Numbered from the stretch's first letter, positions 17,343 through 26,595 are shown. The stretch: DNA of 64,000 nucleotides from Saprospiraceae bacterium (GCA_020627535.1 JAHDGU010000003.1:124001-188000); one strand, 5' to 3'. Numbers and translations are program-made. The notes: a model not told the origin generated them from the sequence alone.

Positions 17343-19877
17343 TTACAAGTCACATGTATCAATCTTAGCCTCGAGGATGGCTCCTAGATCTACTTGAAAT
17401 TCATTGCCAAAATCTATTGTCCCCTCCGACTGCAGTATGGTCTCACCACTTGTGACCGTACCATTGGCCACAAGACTTGACTTGGCTCTGAAGGTCCCTG
17501 GGTAGTCAACCGTATTGAGCACGAGATTATCTCCATCGCAAGGATCACCATCTGGCGTGAAGAGGATCTGAAAATCATCAACGAGAAAACCATCGCGCTC
17601 GTAACCACTGAAGAAGAAAATCGAAACTGCAAAATGCACTCGAAAGATCACAGAGCTCTCTCCCTCTAATATGTCAAGCGGATACTCTGCAGTGAAATTA
17701 TTGCCAATAAAAGTCCAGCCACTACTATCGGCAAAGACCGATGTGCTCAAAGCAGATGAGCATGAGGTATCTGAGCCTTGATTGTACCAGTTTGTGACAC
17801 CAGGCTGACCGTTATCATCGCAGCTACCTAGTCTCATCCATGTATTTCCGTCATCAATGGAGTATTCGACCCTAGCTGCAGCCGGGCCGGAAGCAAACAG
17901 TATCTCCATGCCCATCACCATACTCAAATCATAATCTCCTGGCTGAGAAAAGTCAAATCTTGGACTGATCAAGTAGGCATTTGTACTAGACTTTCCGTAA
18001 TCCTCAGTGAGCCTTGTTTTCCAAACTGTATCAGTCGCTGTCAAAAAATTGCCACCTGCACCTCGCTCCCATAGTTGATCGCCCCGAGATGAATAGCCTG
18101 CAAAATGCGAGGGATTCGATTCAAAGTCACCTCCATCAGCTAGCAAATAAGGCGGAGTCAAATCCGGCAAAATCGTAACTTCTTGTTCATGCAACACGCC
18201 GTTTCCATTGACTTCAAGACTCACAACATAAGCTCCTGGATTGGTATAAGTGTGAGAAGGATTGATGCTAGTAGAGGTATTACCATCCCCAAAATCCCAT
18301 AAGTACGTGGTGGCACTAGCACTTTGATTGTCAAATTGAATCGTCGGATCATCGAGATGTGCATATGACGGCACTGCTTCGAAATATGGGCAACCTCCAA
18401 GGTCAGCCCACAGTATTGTCTTTATTGCCGAACTGAAATCACCTCCGCCACAATTATTCTCTACCCAAACCTGGTATCTGCTGCACTCATCCCAAGAGGA
18501 AGGATTTACCGTCAGGCTTGTAGCACTTGTGGTGTTATTGTAGAGTGTTGTGGTTCCGGCTTCATCGAACACTCGCACCCTATAACTGCCGGCTGCCGAA
18601 GCGCTGTAGCTGATATCAAAGCCTGAAGAGGTCAAATTGTCTATTTCAATATCTTCAATCATAGGGCATGCCGAAGCTCCACAATCAGCCAGACAGTTTG
18701 CATGGTGATTGGGGATTACAGCATTGATGGCATTTTTACTAAGCGTAGACCAATCCTCCGTATTATTGATCGTACCGAACATGATCGTACCACTCGTCGC
18801 ATCATGGACGGCATTGAAATTATGTCCTATTTCATGACTCGTCAAGACGCGTAGTTGCCAAGCGGTGTTACTCCAGTTTTCGAGCACATTGTACCGAAAT
18901 GGACTACAAATGACACTTGAACTTCTCCAAGCCAAGCCGATCGTGGATCCATTAAAATTTCGCCCACTCCAAAACGAAGCGAGATCGTAGGGTTCATCAA
19001 AATTTCCTTGTTCTCCCCATGCAGTGAATTCGTTCAAACTCTCGCCAATATCCAATGTGGCTGACAGTGGATCACAGGATTCGCAAGTGGATACCACGAG
19101 TTCTGAGATTTCAAATTCGATGTCGTAGTCGAAATTAATGGTATCATCCAGATCATAATTTCCGTCGACGTCATTCATCACCTCGAATATTTGTTGGCTG
19201 ACCCCTCCAGTTGTACCACCTTCGTCAAGGTAGTACTGATAGTCTGCCAATAGCGCATACTCTACAGTGTAGCACTCACCTGGTGTACGCTGCAAGTTTT
19301 GACTGATGACATCATTGCTTTGTTGATCATCTTGGTGGACTTCGTCTTTTACACCACAGCTGGAGTTGTCTTCGATCGCGTCCGCTCCGCTGTACCAGAC
19401 ATACACATGCTGATCAAGCTCAGGATCTAGCTCCCAAGCAGGTTGTAGATTCCACTCGTGCTTGGAAGTCCGGATGTAGCCAGATATCTCATCTTCGAAT
19501 AAGGTCAGTCTGACTTGACTCCGTTCTCTACCTACGACCTCACCTCTGAAGGTTCTCACCTCAGGCATTTCCTCGTAGACATCACCATTCTCGGTGAGCA
19601 ACTTCACTTTCATTCCAGGCCCTGCCATGCTCTGCTCGATCAATGATATCTGAAAACTCAATCCACCATCGACCATTAATTCAAAGGGTTCAATCCGCGC
19701 TTGATCAAAGTGATTTACCATTTGATCAAGAGGAAAGTCCAAGAGCTTGTACTTCGTGAATAAATCGTTCAAAGGAGAGTTGGCTTGGCTTGTTAGCTCT
19801 TCACAGTCAAATACTGCTTGTGCAGACAGGAAACTACTGACAAGGATGCAGCAGAAGGCAATGCTGAATTTCTTCAT
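17343..19877 (-). CDS. Secreted reprolysin-like metalloprotease with PKD domain
   Basis: 844 aa. Signal peptide ...SFLSAQAVFDC. A propeptide-like region to about 190 precedes a catalytic domain with the zinc motif HEIGHNFNAVHD (about residue 345) and the reprolysin start ECYTVEYALLADYQYYL. The usual Gly of HExxHxxGxxH is Asn here. A fibronectin-like region follows, then a PKD domain (YLWDFGDGNTSTSINPSHTY, near 530), a jelly-roll-like segment (590-770), and a C-terminal stretch of short repeated strands ending in KIDTCDL. The last part resembles the 3-coathanger stack domain of Bacteroidota rather than a normal T9SS tail. Role: extracellular protein degradation. It diverges from miaE, with starts 80 nt apart. 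Confidence 0.85.
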   Translation of the reverse strand: MKKFSIAFCCILVSSFLSAQAVFDCEELTSQANSPLNDLFTKYKLLDFPLDQMVNHFDQARIEPFELMVDGGLSFQISLIEQSMAGPGMKVKLLTENGDVYEEMPEVRTFRGEVVGRERSQVRLTLFEDEISGYIRTSKHEWNLQPAWELDPELDQHVYVWYSGADAIEDNSSCGVKDEVHQDDQQSNDVISQNLQRTPGECYTVEYALLADYQYYLDEGGTTGGVSQQIFEVMNDVDGNYDLDDTINFDYDIEFEISELVVSTCESCDPLSATLDIGESLNEFTAWGEQGNFDEPYDLASFWSGRNFNGSTIGLAWRSSSVICSPFRYNVLENWSNTAWQLRVLTSHEIGHNFNAVHDATSGTIMFGTINNTEDWSTLSKNAINAVIPNHHANCLADCGASACPMIEDIEIDNLTSSGFDISYSASAAGSYRVRVFDEAGTTTLYNNTTSATSLTVNPSSWDECSRYQVWVENNCGGGDFSSAIKTILWADLGGCPYFEAVPSYAHLDDPTIQFDNQSASATTYLWDFGDGNTSTSINPSHTYTNPGAYVVSLEVNGNGVLHEQEVTILPDLTPPYLLADGGDFESNPSHFAGYSSRGDQLWERGAGGNFLTATDTVWKTRLTEDYGKSSTNAYLISPRFDFSQPGDYDLSMVMGMEILFASGPAAARVEYSIDDGNTWMRLGSCDDNGQPGVTNWYNQGSDTSCSSALSTSVFADSSGWTFIGNNFTAEYPLDILEGESSVIFRVHFAVSIFFFSGYERDGFLVDDFQILFTPDGDPCDGDNLVLNTVDYPGTFRAKSSLVANGTVTSGETILQSEGTIDFGNEFQVDLGAILEAKIDTCDL

Positions 19878-19957
19878 AATGGTCTTTCAATCGGTCCCTA
19901 AATTTACATTCATCTTGAGGCTTTGGTTCAAATCGACATGTCACACATCTTACTTAT

Positions 19958-20542
19958 ATGAAGCTCAATCTTGACATAGCTGTTCCTAGTAGTGAAGCTT
20001 GGCTTGACGCTGTCATGTCAGACTTCCCTTCTTTTCTTCAGGATCATGCCGACTGTGAACGTAAGGCTTCTGCAATGGCCATGAGCTTTGTGGCCAAGTA
20101 TCCTGACCGTGAGGAGATCTTGCCGGAGCTCATCGAGACGGCCATCGAAGAACTCGAACATTTTCAAATGGTGCATCAGCTGATGCAAGAGCGGGGCATT
20201 CCGCTGCTTCACTCTATCGGAGAAGACATCTATGTCAAAAGACTCATAAAGCAGTGTCATCCTGGTCGTGAAGAGCGATTCCTGGATAGACTCTTGATTG
20301 CATCTGTACTCGAGACGCGTGGTGCAGAGAGGTTTCGTCTTGTCGCAGATGCCCTAGAAGAGCCGAAGATGAAAAAATTCTATAAAACGCTCTGGACATC
20401 TGAGGCCAAACATGGGCACATCTTCGTCAAGATGGCGCTCAACTACTTTGAGCAAGATCAGGTCTACCCGCGGCTGCAGTGGTGGATCGAGAAGGAAGCC
20501 GAGGCAATTGAGTCCCTTGAGATCAGAGCTGCTCTTCACTGA
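19958..20542 (+). CDS. miaE: tRNA-(ms2io6A)-hydroxylase MiaE
   Basis: 194 aa, ferritin-like four-helix di-iron enzyme. Visible iron ligands: Glu in DHADCERKASAM, ExxH in EELEHFQMVH, Glu in SVLETRGAERF, and ExxxH in SEAKHGHIF. MiaE hydroxylates the isopentenyl group of 2-methylthio-N6-isopentenyladenosine at tRNA position 37 using oxygen. The length is typical of the family. The 3' end overlaps the convergent glycosyltransferase gene by 7 nt. Confidence 0.92.
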   Translation: MKLNLDIAVPSSEAWLDAVMSDFPSFLQDHADCERKASAMAMSFVAKYPDREEILPELIETAIEELEHFQMVHQLMQERGIPLLHSIGEDIYVKRLIKQCHPGREERFLDRLLIASVLETRGAERFRLVADALEEPKMKKFYKTLWTSEAKHGHIFVKMALNYFEQDQVYPRLQWWIEKEAEAIESLEIRAALH

Positions 20543-21732
20543 TGTCGCTTGAGGTCAAGTGGACGTAATGCTTCTAGCAGCAAGAGCGCATCGGAATCAG
20601 CTTGCTGTAGTCCAATTCTCGAAGCAGAGGCCTTGACCGCTTGAGTCACCTCGATATCAGGACAGCCATGTTCCCGAAGGTAGTGTAAATACTTCATCAA
20701 TCTGAAGGCATCAAACTCTTGGAATATTCGCTTCTGATAATTCTCCTCGGTCTGAGAATTGTTTCTTGACCGGTGGATCCATTCGTCAAGGCTCTCGTTT
20801 TTTTGGTAGCTCTGATTGGCTTTCGCCAAAATGCTTTTTCCACCAGTCTTGAGATACATGATTAGCTCCTCAAGCAGCTCAAATGAATCCGGATGATAGC
20901 TGGACTGTACTTGAGTATGAGCATATTGCAATACCGCTCTTCCAGTGCCAAATGGTACGCGATCAGAAGCTCTCCCTTGTGGAAATACCAAGGGCACATG
21001 ATCTTGCCAAAGCCTAGACACTTTGCTGTACTTGTGCAAAAAGTAAAAGTCCTCACCTGCTTGTCTGAGAGGCATCCCACCTTGAGCAATATATGCACGG
21101 CCTCTCACAGCCATGGCACTACCCACAGTATGGTAGGCATGAGGATGCTTAGCGCTATCAGTCATCATCCTGAAGTACCGGAGATGTAGCTCATAAGCCG
21201 TGATGGCTGGGGCTAGATCTGTGTGAGCAAATCCCAGACTAAACGCATCCATCTCAGGATGTGCCTGATCTAGATCCAATAGGCGCTGAAAGTATGACCT
21301 TGCTACTTCACAATCTGCGTCTAGATTGACAATCAAAGCATCTGAGGAATTCTGATGATCCAAGGCATGATCCATCAATATCTTCCTGGCATGTCCTACA
21401 CCCCACTTGCGTATCTCCTGATGGTAATATTGGCTTTGAACAAGATGGAGCCAGTCCGGAAGATTGATTTCTTGACACTTTGTCATCTGTAAGCCATCTG
21501 ACTCACGCCGCCTCGTCATATCTGCACCATTGTAGAGCACATGTACCAGGATGGTAGCATCAACCGCGTCACAACTTGCCAGCGAATCGATCGTGGCGGC
21601 CACGTCTGTCTCGTCGTAAGCAGGGATCACCACAATCAAATCAAAGACTTTCCCCATAAGCTCAGGAGTACTCAGGGAGCTTGTCCAAGAACGAGAGAGA
21701 TATCTAGCTTTGGGATCTTTTGGGTAAGACAT
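20536..21732 (-). CDS. Family 2 glycosyltransferase
   Basis: 398 aa, cytoplasmic, GT-A fold. The nucleotide-sugar site begins at DLIVVIPAYDETDVAATIDS and the metal-binding DxD is in LIVNLDADCEV. RQAGEDFYFLHKY matches the ED motif of the acceptor region. The start is taken at 21732, which overlaps the divergent WbqC start by 13 nt. An internal Met at 21657 is the alternative and would leave room for promoters. The neighbouring WbqC supports a role in surface polysaccharide or glycoprotein assembly, but the sugar is unknown. Confidence 0.82.
   Translation of the reverse strand: MSYPKDPKARYLSRSWTSSLSTPELMGKVFDLIVVIPAYDETDVAATIDSLASCDAVDATILVHVLYNGADMTRRRESDGLQMTKCQEINLPDWLHLVQSQYYHQEIRKWGVGHARKILMDHALDHQNSSDALIVNLDADCEVARSYFQRLLDLDQAHPEMDAFSLGFAHTDLAPAITAYELHLRYFRMMTDSAKHPHAYHTVGSAMAVRGRAYIAQGGMPLRQAGEDFYFLHKYSKVSRLWQDHVPLVFPQGRASDRVPFGTGRAVLQYAHTQVQSSYHPDSFELLEELIMYLKTGGKSILAKANQSYQKNESLDEWIHRSRNNSQTEENYQKRIFQEFDAFRLMKYLHYLREHGCPDIEVTQAVKASASRIGLQQADSDALLLLEALRPLDLKRHQ
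20817..20833 (-). repeat. Hairpin motif copy 6 (arms TGGC/GCCA)
   Basis: CATTT, arm TGGC, loop GAAA, arm GCCA, fully paired. It is in the sense direction in the glycosyltransferase gene (I-L-A-K-A-N). The 17-nt sequence is identical to copy 5, but the flanks differ. Confidence 0.88.
21681..21712 (+). promoter_or_regulatory. Promoter of the WbqC gene
   Basis: TTG at 21681-21683, then 21 nt, then TAGCTTTG at 21705-21712, both fitting the Bacteroidota consensus. Only 7 nt separate the -7 element from the TTG start at 21720, so the transcript would be leaderless or nearly so. The site lies in the 5' coding part of the divergent glycosyltransferase gene. Confidence 0.5.
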
Positions 21733-22367
21733 GTATTATAGAAAGTCAATATTGGCCAAGTGCTGCAGCCTTAGGTCAATTATCTGATTGCACCGATATA
21801 TGGATAGATGAAGCTATTCATTATCGAAAGCGAAGTTATGTCAACCGCTGCATTATCCTCAGTTCACAAGGCTCCTTGAGATTATCAGTGCCTCTACACA
21901 AAGGAAAGCACTCGCAGGTGTCATGTGCCGAGCTCAAGATTTATGACCTTGAAGACTGGCGGCGATCACAACTAGAGAGTATTCGTGCGGCCTACTCTTC
22001 TAGTCCGTACTTCTTGTACTACCAGCATGACATCTCGAATCTCATCACACAACAGACTGACTCTGTCTGTAAGTTAAATATGGAGATCCTGGAGTGGATC
22101 AACGACAAGTTCTTCGAGAAGAGATGGACCATCAAGCGCATCGTTGACTACCATGAAGAGCATCTCGTCGATCATGATCTACGTTTCCTCCATTTGCTGA
22201 CCAATCGGATGGAATGGGGAGGTCTTCAGCCATATGCGCAGGTCTTCGAAGGGCGCCATGGATATGAAGCGAATCTGTCTTGCCTGGACTTGATCTTTAA
22301 TCTTGGTCCTGGTCTCTCGTCTCATCTTGGTCCTGGTCTCTCGTCTCATCTTGGCTTCTCTAGCTAG
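21720..22367 (+). CDS. WbqC-like family protein
   Basis: 215 aa with a TTG start (M-G-K-T-C-I-I-E-S-Q-Y-W-P). The N-terminus matches the usual ...IESQYFPP opening of the WbqC family, and the nearby ATG at 21731 is out of frame. Other family traits are ILSSQGSLRLSVPLHKGKHS and the late EVF..RHGYEANLSCLDLIFN with LGP at the end. WbqC-like genes often lie in polysaccharide clusters, but a biochemical role is not established as far as I know. The last 21 codons include a duplicated 8-residue unit, LGPGLSSH, created by a 24-bp tandem repeat. The stop overlaps the convergent methyltransferase stop by 8 nt. Confidence 0.82.
   Translation: MGKTCIIESQYWPSAAALGQLSDCTDIWIDEAIHYRKRSYVNRCIILSSQGSLRLSVPLHKGKHSQVSCAELKIYDLEDWRRSQLESIRAAYSSSPYFLYYQHDISNLITQQTDSVCKLNMEILEWINDKFFEKRWTIKRIVDYHEEHLVDHDLRFLHLLTNRMEWGGLQPYAQVFEGRHGYEANLSCLDLIFNLGPGLSSHLGPGLSSHLGFSS
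22302..22354 (+). repeat. 24-bp tandem repeat at the end of the WbqC gene
   Basis: Two exact 24-nt units (22302-22325 and 22326-22349) plus 5 nt of a third. Because 24 is a multiple of 3, each unit adds LGPGLSSH in frame. It lies just before the overlapping convergent stop codons and so can vary without hurting either gene core. Confidence 0.9.
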
Positions 22368-23049
22368 GCTTCTTGGCTGAGAGCACCATCCACTTGGACT
22401 GCTTAAAGAGCACACGAAGCTTGACATATCCTAGATCTTGTAAGATTTGCCAGTGAGTACTCAGATTATCCGGGCGATCATAGGCCTCATAGTGTTCCAT
22501 CACATGTTTCCATTCGTCTTCTGTGGTGCCCTTCATTTTGGCGTAAGCCTCCCACTCCTCTAGAAGCCTATAGTGATCTGAATCCTGCTTGTCTATGATC
22601 AGATCCGCTATCGTGATCTGACCAGATGGCCGCAACCAATCATGGGCTCGCATCAAAAAACTTCGCTTATCATCTACTACGAGGTGATGAAGAGCAAGAC
22701 TACAACAAATGAAATCAAATTGGCACGACTCAAATCTTGCTTCTTGAAAGAAGCTCTTCACATTGAAAACCTCCACCGACGGGCTCAATCGAGCTGAAGC
22801 AAGCCTCAGCATGTCTTCGGACGCATCGAGTAGCGTAATCGAGTGAGGACTGCAGCGCTCCAAGATCGTCATCGAGACATTGCCATTGCCTGCACCGACG
22901 TCCAGTATCTTAGGGGAACTAGCTTCCACATGAATGCTCGCGGCATGTCGGACTAGATGATCATAGTGAGGTACCCAACGCCGAATCTTATCAGTGTACT
23001 CTTCAGCTAGTTGATCAAACTCTTCTGCCAAGGTGGGCTTAATGGACAT
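22360..23049 (-). CDS. Class I SAM-dependent methyltransferase
   Basis: 229 aa, Rossmann-type. Motif I is ILDVGAGNGNVS (about residue 47), the acidic residue closing strand 2 is in ITLLDASEDML, and later strands are FICCSLALHHLV and QITIADLIID. The substrate is unknown; the fold resembles UbiE/small-molecule methyltransferases. It diverges from the M1 aminopeptidase gene, with starts 16 nt apart, so each promoter must lie inside or at the edge of the other gene. Confidence 0.85.
   Translation of the reverse strand: MSIKPTLAEEFDQLAEEYTDKIRRWVPHYDHLVRHAASIHVEASSPKILDVGAGNGNVSMTILERCSPHSITLLDASEDMLRLASARLSPSVEVFNVKSFFQEARFESCQFDFICCSLALHHLVVDDKRSFLMRAHDWLRPSGQITIADLIIDKQDSDHYRLLEEWEAYAKMKGTTEDEWKHVMEHYEAYDRPDNLSTHWQILQDLGYVKLRVLFKQSKWMVLSAKKPS
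22534..22550 (+). repeat. Hairpin motif copy 7 (arms TGGC/GCCT, loop GTAA)
   Basis: CATTT, arm TGGC, loop GTAA, arm GCCT. Three G-C pairs, with a T-T mismatch at the base. The loop differs from GAAA but is still of the GNRA type. It is antisense in the methyltransferase gene. Confidence 0.75.
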
Positions 23050-23053
23050 CTTC

Positions 23054-23061
23054 TATTTTTG
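23054..23061 (+). promoter_or_regulatory. -7 element immediately before the M1 aminopeptidase start
   Basis: TATTTTTG fits TAnnTTTG and is followed after 4 nt by the ATG at 23066. No TTG is visible at the -33 distance. If used, the transcript begins at or inside the start codon region. Confidence 0.35.
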
Positions 23062-23065
23062 GTCT

Positions 23066-24937
23066 ATGGATTTCTTAAAAGTAGTATTCGTCATTTTGAT
23101 CGGTCTTGGTGCAAGTGCATGCCAAAAGACAATCAAAGTTCAAGAAGGTGTGAAGTGGACTAGTGACCAAGTGAATGACAGACCAGACCCGCATAGTTAC
23201 AGCAATCCACATCAAGTCGCAGTGGTTCATATGAATTTGAGCCTTGAAGTAGACTTTGATCGAAAACGAATCGATGGCACAATCGACTATGATCTGGACA
23301 GGAAGACAATGGATCCTCTTGTGCTTGACACCAGAAATCTCATGGTGGATGCTGTAGTGGATCAAGATGGACGCAGCCTCCCTTTCGGTCATGAGCTGTC
23401 GAAAAAGGATGCGCTAGGTGCCCCATTGTATATCCAGCTACACGAAAGCACTCGATCAGTGAGCATCGACTACTATACGACAGCAGAGTCAGATGCACTC
23501 CAATGGCTGGCTCCAGAGCAGACGGCCGACAAGAAGTATCCTTTCTTATTTACACAAGGTCAGGCGATCTTGACACGAACTTGGATGCCTTGCCAGGACA
23601 GTCCTGGAGCAAGGTCTACCTACAGTGCAGAGGTCAAAGTACCCAAAGACCTCATGGCTGTGATGAGTGCCTCCAATCCTACAGAAAAGAGCTCTACAGG
23701 TGTCTACAAATTCAAGATGAATCAAGCAATACCGCCATATCTAATTGCTCTGGCGGTCGGAGATCTCAGCTACAAGAAAATCGGAGATCGCACAGGTGTA
23801 TATGCAGAGGCCAGTGTAGTCGATAAGGCTGCATCAGAATTTGAAGATATGGAGCGGATGTTATTGGTCGCAGAGGACCTATACGGCCCATACCTCTGGG
23901 ATCAGTATGATGTGATCGTATTGCCACCGAGCTTTCCATTTGGCGGAATGGAAAATCCGCGTCTCACATTTGCTACACCCACGATCTTGGCGGGAGACAA
24001 GTCTTTGACAGCCCTCATCGCGCATGAGCTTGCTCATAGCTGGAGTGGTAATCTTGTGACGAATGCAACATGGGATGATTTTTGGCTCAATGAAGGCTTC
24101 ACCGTATACTTTGAGCGTCGGATCATGGAGGCGCTCTATGGTCGAGACTACGCCGACATGCTCCAGATTCTGGGCTATCAAGATCTAGAGCACGACGTGC
24201 ATGATCTTGGCCATAAGCATCCAGATACGCATCTCAAACTGAGCCTATCTGGCAGAGACCCGGATGAAGGCATGACCGATATTGCTTACGAGAAAGGAGC
24301 TTTTTTTCTGGAGATGCTTGAACAAGCCGTAGGTAGAGAGCGATGGGACATCTTTCTGAAGCAGTACTTTGAAACACATCGCTTCCAGTCAATGACTACA
24401 GCAAAATTTGAGTCATATCTCCAGGAAGAGCTCATCAATAAGTATGCGATAGATGTCAATACTGAAGAGTGGATTCATGGACCTGGAATACCGTCATCTG
24501 CTCCACTCGCAAGCTCGACCCGCTTTGACAATGCAGCTCAAGCTGCTCTAGACTTCGCAGATGGAAAGAGCCCAAGCTCGTCTCTGACAGCGACATGGAC
24601 TACACATGAATGGTTACATTTTTTGCGCTCACTGGATCCAAAAACCGATGCTGCTGCTACGGCCAAACTAGATAGAGATCTAGGTTTTTCTCAGTCTGGT
24701 AATAGTGAGATCCTAGCTCTTTGGCTCGAGAAGTCCATACGCAGCTCCTACATGGACAATGAAGCTGAGCTACGAAGATTTTTGACGGAAGTCGGAAGAC
24801 GAAAGTTCCTTGTGCCACTATATCGAGCTCTCAAAGAGACAGACAGGCTCGACTTGGCTAAAGATATTTACCAAGAAGCGCGCAAAAACTACCATGCTGT
24901 ATCAAGATCAAGTCTGGACGCAATGCTTGGAGTCTGA
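23066..24937 (+). CDS. M1-family aminopeptidase lipoprotein
   Basis: 623 aa from ATG 23066, selected because it opens on a lipoprotein signal peptide (...VILIGLGASAC). The M1 exopeptidase motif is FPFGGMENPRLTF. Zinc ligands are HELAH in LIAHELAHSWSGN and the downstream Glu in FWLNEGFTVYFERR. A C-terminal helical domain follows from about 480, as in leukotriene-A4-hydrolase-like M1 enzymes, which this resembles in size and layout. Role: removal of N-terminal residues from peptides in the periplasm, facing inward or outward depending on lipoprotein sorting. It is followed after 35 nt by a CNNM-type gene on the same strand. Confidence 0.9.
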   Translation: MDFLKVVFVILIGLGASACQKTIKVQEGVKWTSDQVNDRPDPHSYSNPHQVAVVHMNLSLEVDFDRKRIDGTIDYDLDRKTMDPLVLDTRNLMVDAVVDQDGRSLPFGHELSKKDALGAPLYIQLHESTRSVSIDYYTTAESDALQWLAPEQTADKKYPFLFTQGQAILTRTWMPCQDSPGARSTYSAEVKVPKDLMAVMSASNPTEKSSTGVYKFKMNQAIPPYLIALAVGDLSYKKIGDRTGVYAEASVVDKAASEFEDMERMLLVAEDLYGPYLWDQYDVIVLPPSFPFGGMENPRLTFATPTILAGDKSLTALIAHELAHSWSGNLVTNATWDDFWLNEGFTVYFERRIMEALYGRDYADMLQILGYQDLEHDVHDLGHKHPDTHLKLSLSGRDPDEGMTDIAYEKGAFFLEMLEQAVGRERWDIFLKQYFETHRFQSMTTAKFESYLQEELINKYAIDVNTEEWIHGPGIPSSAPLASSTRFDNAAQAALDFADGKSPSSSLTATWTTHEWLHFLRSLDPKTDAAATAKLDRDLGFSQSGNSEILALWLEKSIRSSYMDNEAELRRFLTEVGRRKFLVPLYRALKETDRLDLAKDIYQEARKNYHAVSRSSLDAMLGV

Positions 24938-24972
24938 GAGCGAGTACATAACTTAGTAGAAATATTCTTCAT

Positions 24973-26055
24973 ATGATCGCCCTGATAGGCTGGTTTATTT
25001 TTTCGATTACCGCATCTTTTCTTTGTTCTGTCTGGGAAGCCGTGCTGCTCAGCATCACACCTGCTCACGCTCAGATTCGCAAGCAAGAAGGAGGACGCAT
25101 AGGACTTTTACTCGAGGACTTCAAGTCCAACATCGATCGCCCACTGGCTGCGATCTTGACACTCAATACTTTAGCCCATACCGTAGGAGCTATCATGGTA
25201 GGAGCATCTGCCAGCAAGCTTTGGCCTGGCAAGGATCTGAATCTCTTTGGACTAGCCATTTCATACGAGGTGATCGTGGCAGTCTTCATGACCATGGCGA
25301 TTCTCATATTTTCTGAGATCATCCCCAAGACAATCGGTGCCAACTACTGGAAGCGACTTGTCGGGTTCACAGTATCGTCCGTTAATGTTGTCATCTATGC
25401 ATTGTACCCATTGGTGTGGTTCAGTCAATTGATCACCAAGATGCTCAAGAAAGACAAGTCCAAAAGTATACTTAGCCGATCTGACATCAGTGCTATCGCA
25501 GATATTGGTATGGAGTCAGGCGTCATCCGAGAAGATGAAAATCGAATTTTCAAAAATCTGATGGACTTTCATGGTATTACTGCCGAGGATGTCATGACAC
25601 CGCGGACTGTGGTGCTCGGAGCTCGTGAAGACCAGACAGCGAGAGAGTTTTGGGATGGCAATCCAGTCATAAGATACTCCCGGATACCGATCTACAAGGA
25701 ATCTCTAGATGAGCTGACGGGTTATGTCCTCAAGAATGAGATCATTCGGTCACTGGTAGACAATAAGAGTCAGGATACTGTTCTCAAAGAAATGAGACGC
25801 GAGATGCAAGTCGTCACAGAAAATGCCAAGCTACCTCAGGTGCTCGAGCGCATGATCAAGAGCAAAGAGCACATCATGCAAGTCGTAGATGAGTATGGTG
25901 GTACAGCAGGAATTGTGACCATGGAAGATATCATAGAGACACTCCTGGGTCTTGAGATCCTCGATGAAGTTGATATCACCACTGATATGCAGAAGTTGGC
26001 CAAAGATCGATGGGCAAAATCTCGTAAATCTCAAAACATGGATGTGGAGTCCTAG
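24973..26055 (+). CDS. CNNM/CorC-type membrane protein (DUF21 plus CBS pair)
   Basis: 360 aa. The DUF21 transmembrane domain (about 1-180) has helices at IGWFIFSITASFLCSVWEA, the segment around LTLNTLAHTVGAIMVG, the VAVFMTMAILIFSEIIPKTI helix and one at 135-155. A CBS pair follows at about 195-330 (DVMTPRTVVLGA, MQVVDEYGGTAGIVTMEDI). The C-terminal CorC_HlyC domain found in longer relatives is absent; the protein ends about 30 residues after the second CBS. Relatives are linked to Mg2+ or Co2+ efflux. The substrate here is inferred from family only. Confidence 0.85.
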   Translation: MIALIGWFIFSITASFLCSVWEAVLLSITPAHAQIRKQEGGRIGLLLEDFKSNIDRPLAAILTLNTLAHTVGAIMVGASASKLWPGKDLNLFGLAISYEVIVAVFMTMAILIFSEIIPKTIGANYWKRLVGFTVSSVNVVIYALYPLVWFSQLITKMLKKDKSKSILSRSDISAIADIGMESGVIREDENRIFKNLMDFHGITAEDVMTPRTVVLGAREDQTAREFWDGNPVIRYSRIPIYKESLDELTGYVLKNEIIRSLVDNKSQDTVLKEMRREMQVVTENAKLPQVLERMIKSKEHIMQVVDEYGGTAGIVTMEDIIETLLGLEILDEVDITTDMQKLAKDRWAKSRKSQNMDVES

Positions 26056-26085
26056 ACTCTGTCGATTAAGTCTATCTTGCGAGTC

Positions 26086-26595
26086 ATGAGTGATCTAGCA
26101 CTTCGCAAACTTGCACACCACATCAATTCTCTCAATGAACGGATAGGAAAATCCAGTGCATGGCTGAATCTAGTCCTCGTATTGTTGGTATCTATTGATG
26201 TAATCAGGAGATATCTATTTCAGGCAACTGATACTTGGATCATAGAGCTAGAGTGGCATTTGTTCGCACTGATATTCTTACTCGGTAGTGCTTATACTCT
26301 CAAGCATGACGCACACGTAAGAGTGGATCTGTTTTATGAGCGCATGGAAGAGGGTGATCGTCGCATCGTCGATTTTTGGGGTCATCTCATATTCTTACTT
26401 CCATGGACAGCCATGATGGCCTACTTGAGCTGGCAGTTTGCCTATGATAGTTGGATCATCCGAGAAGGATCTCCCAACCCCAATGGTCTACCCGCGAGAT
26501 ACATCATCAAATTTGTCATGTGCCTGGGTTTTGTACTGCTGTTTTTGCAGGCTTTCGCCCAAATGATCTTGAAGTACCCATACCACAAGAAGTAG
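26086..26595 (+). CDS. dctQ: TRAP transporter small permease (DctQ)
   Basis: 169 aa with four hydrophobic segments. ATG 26086 was preferred over the TTG at 26077. Family signs are LVLVLLVSIDVIRRYLF (helix 1), TDTWIIELEWHLFALIFLLG (helix 2), KHDAHVRVDLFYERM in the loop, and the FVMCLGFVLLFLQAFAQMI helix at the end. DctQ pairs with DctM to form the membrane part of tripartite ATP-independent periplasmic transporters, which use the sodium gradient. dctM follows after 3 nt. Confidence 0.88.
   Translation: MSDLALRKLAHHINSLNERIGKSSAWLNLVLVLLVSIDVIRRYLFQATDTWIIELEWHLFALIFLLGSAYTLKHDAHVRVDLFYERMEEGDRRIVDFWGHLIFLLPWTAMMAYLSWQFAYDSWIIREGSPNPNGLPARYIIKFVMCLGFVLLFLQAFAQMILKYPYHKK
26549..26565 (-). repeat. 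Hairpin motif copy 8 (arms GGGC/GCCT)
   Basis: CATTT, arm GGGC, loop GAAA, arm GCCT. There is one G-T wobble at the base. It is antisense near the 3' end of dctQ, where the sense strand encodes A-F-A-Q-M. Confidence 0.78.

Noticed and set aside
21720-22367. Frameshift in WbqC because of the tandem repeat
   Set aside because: The unit is 24 nt, so the frame is kept and the C-terminal end is only lengthened.
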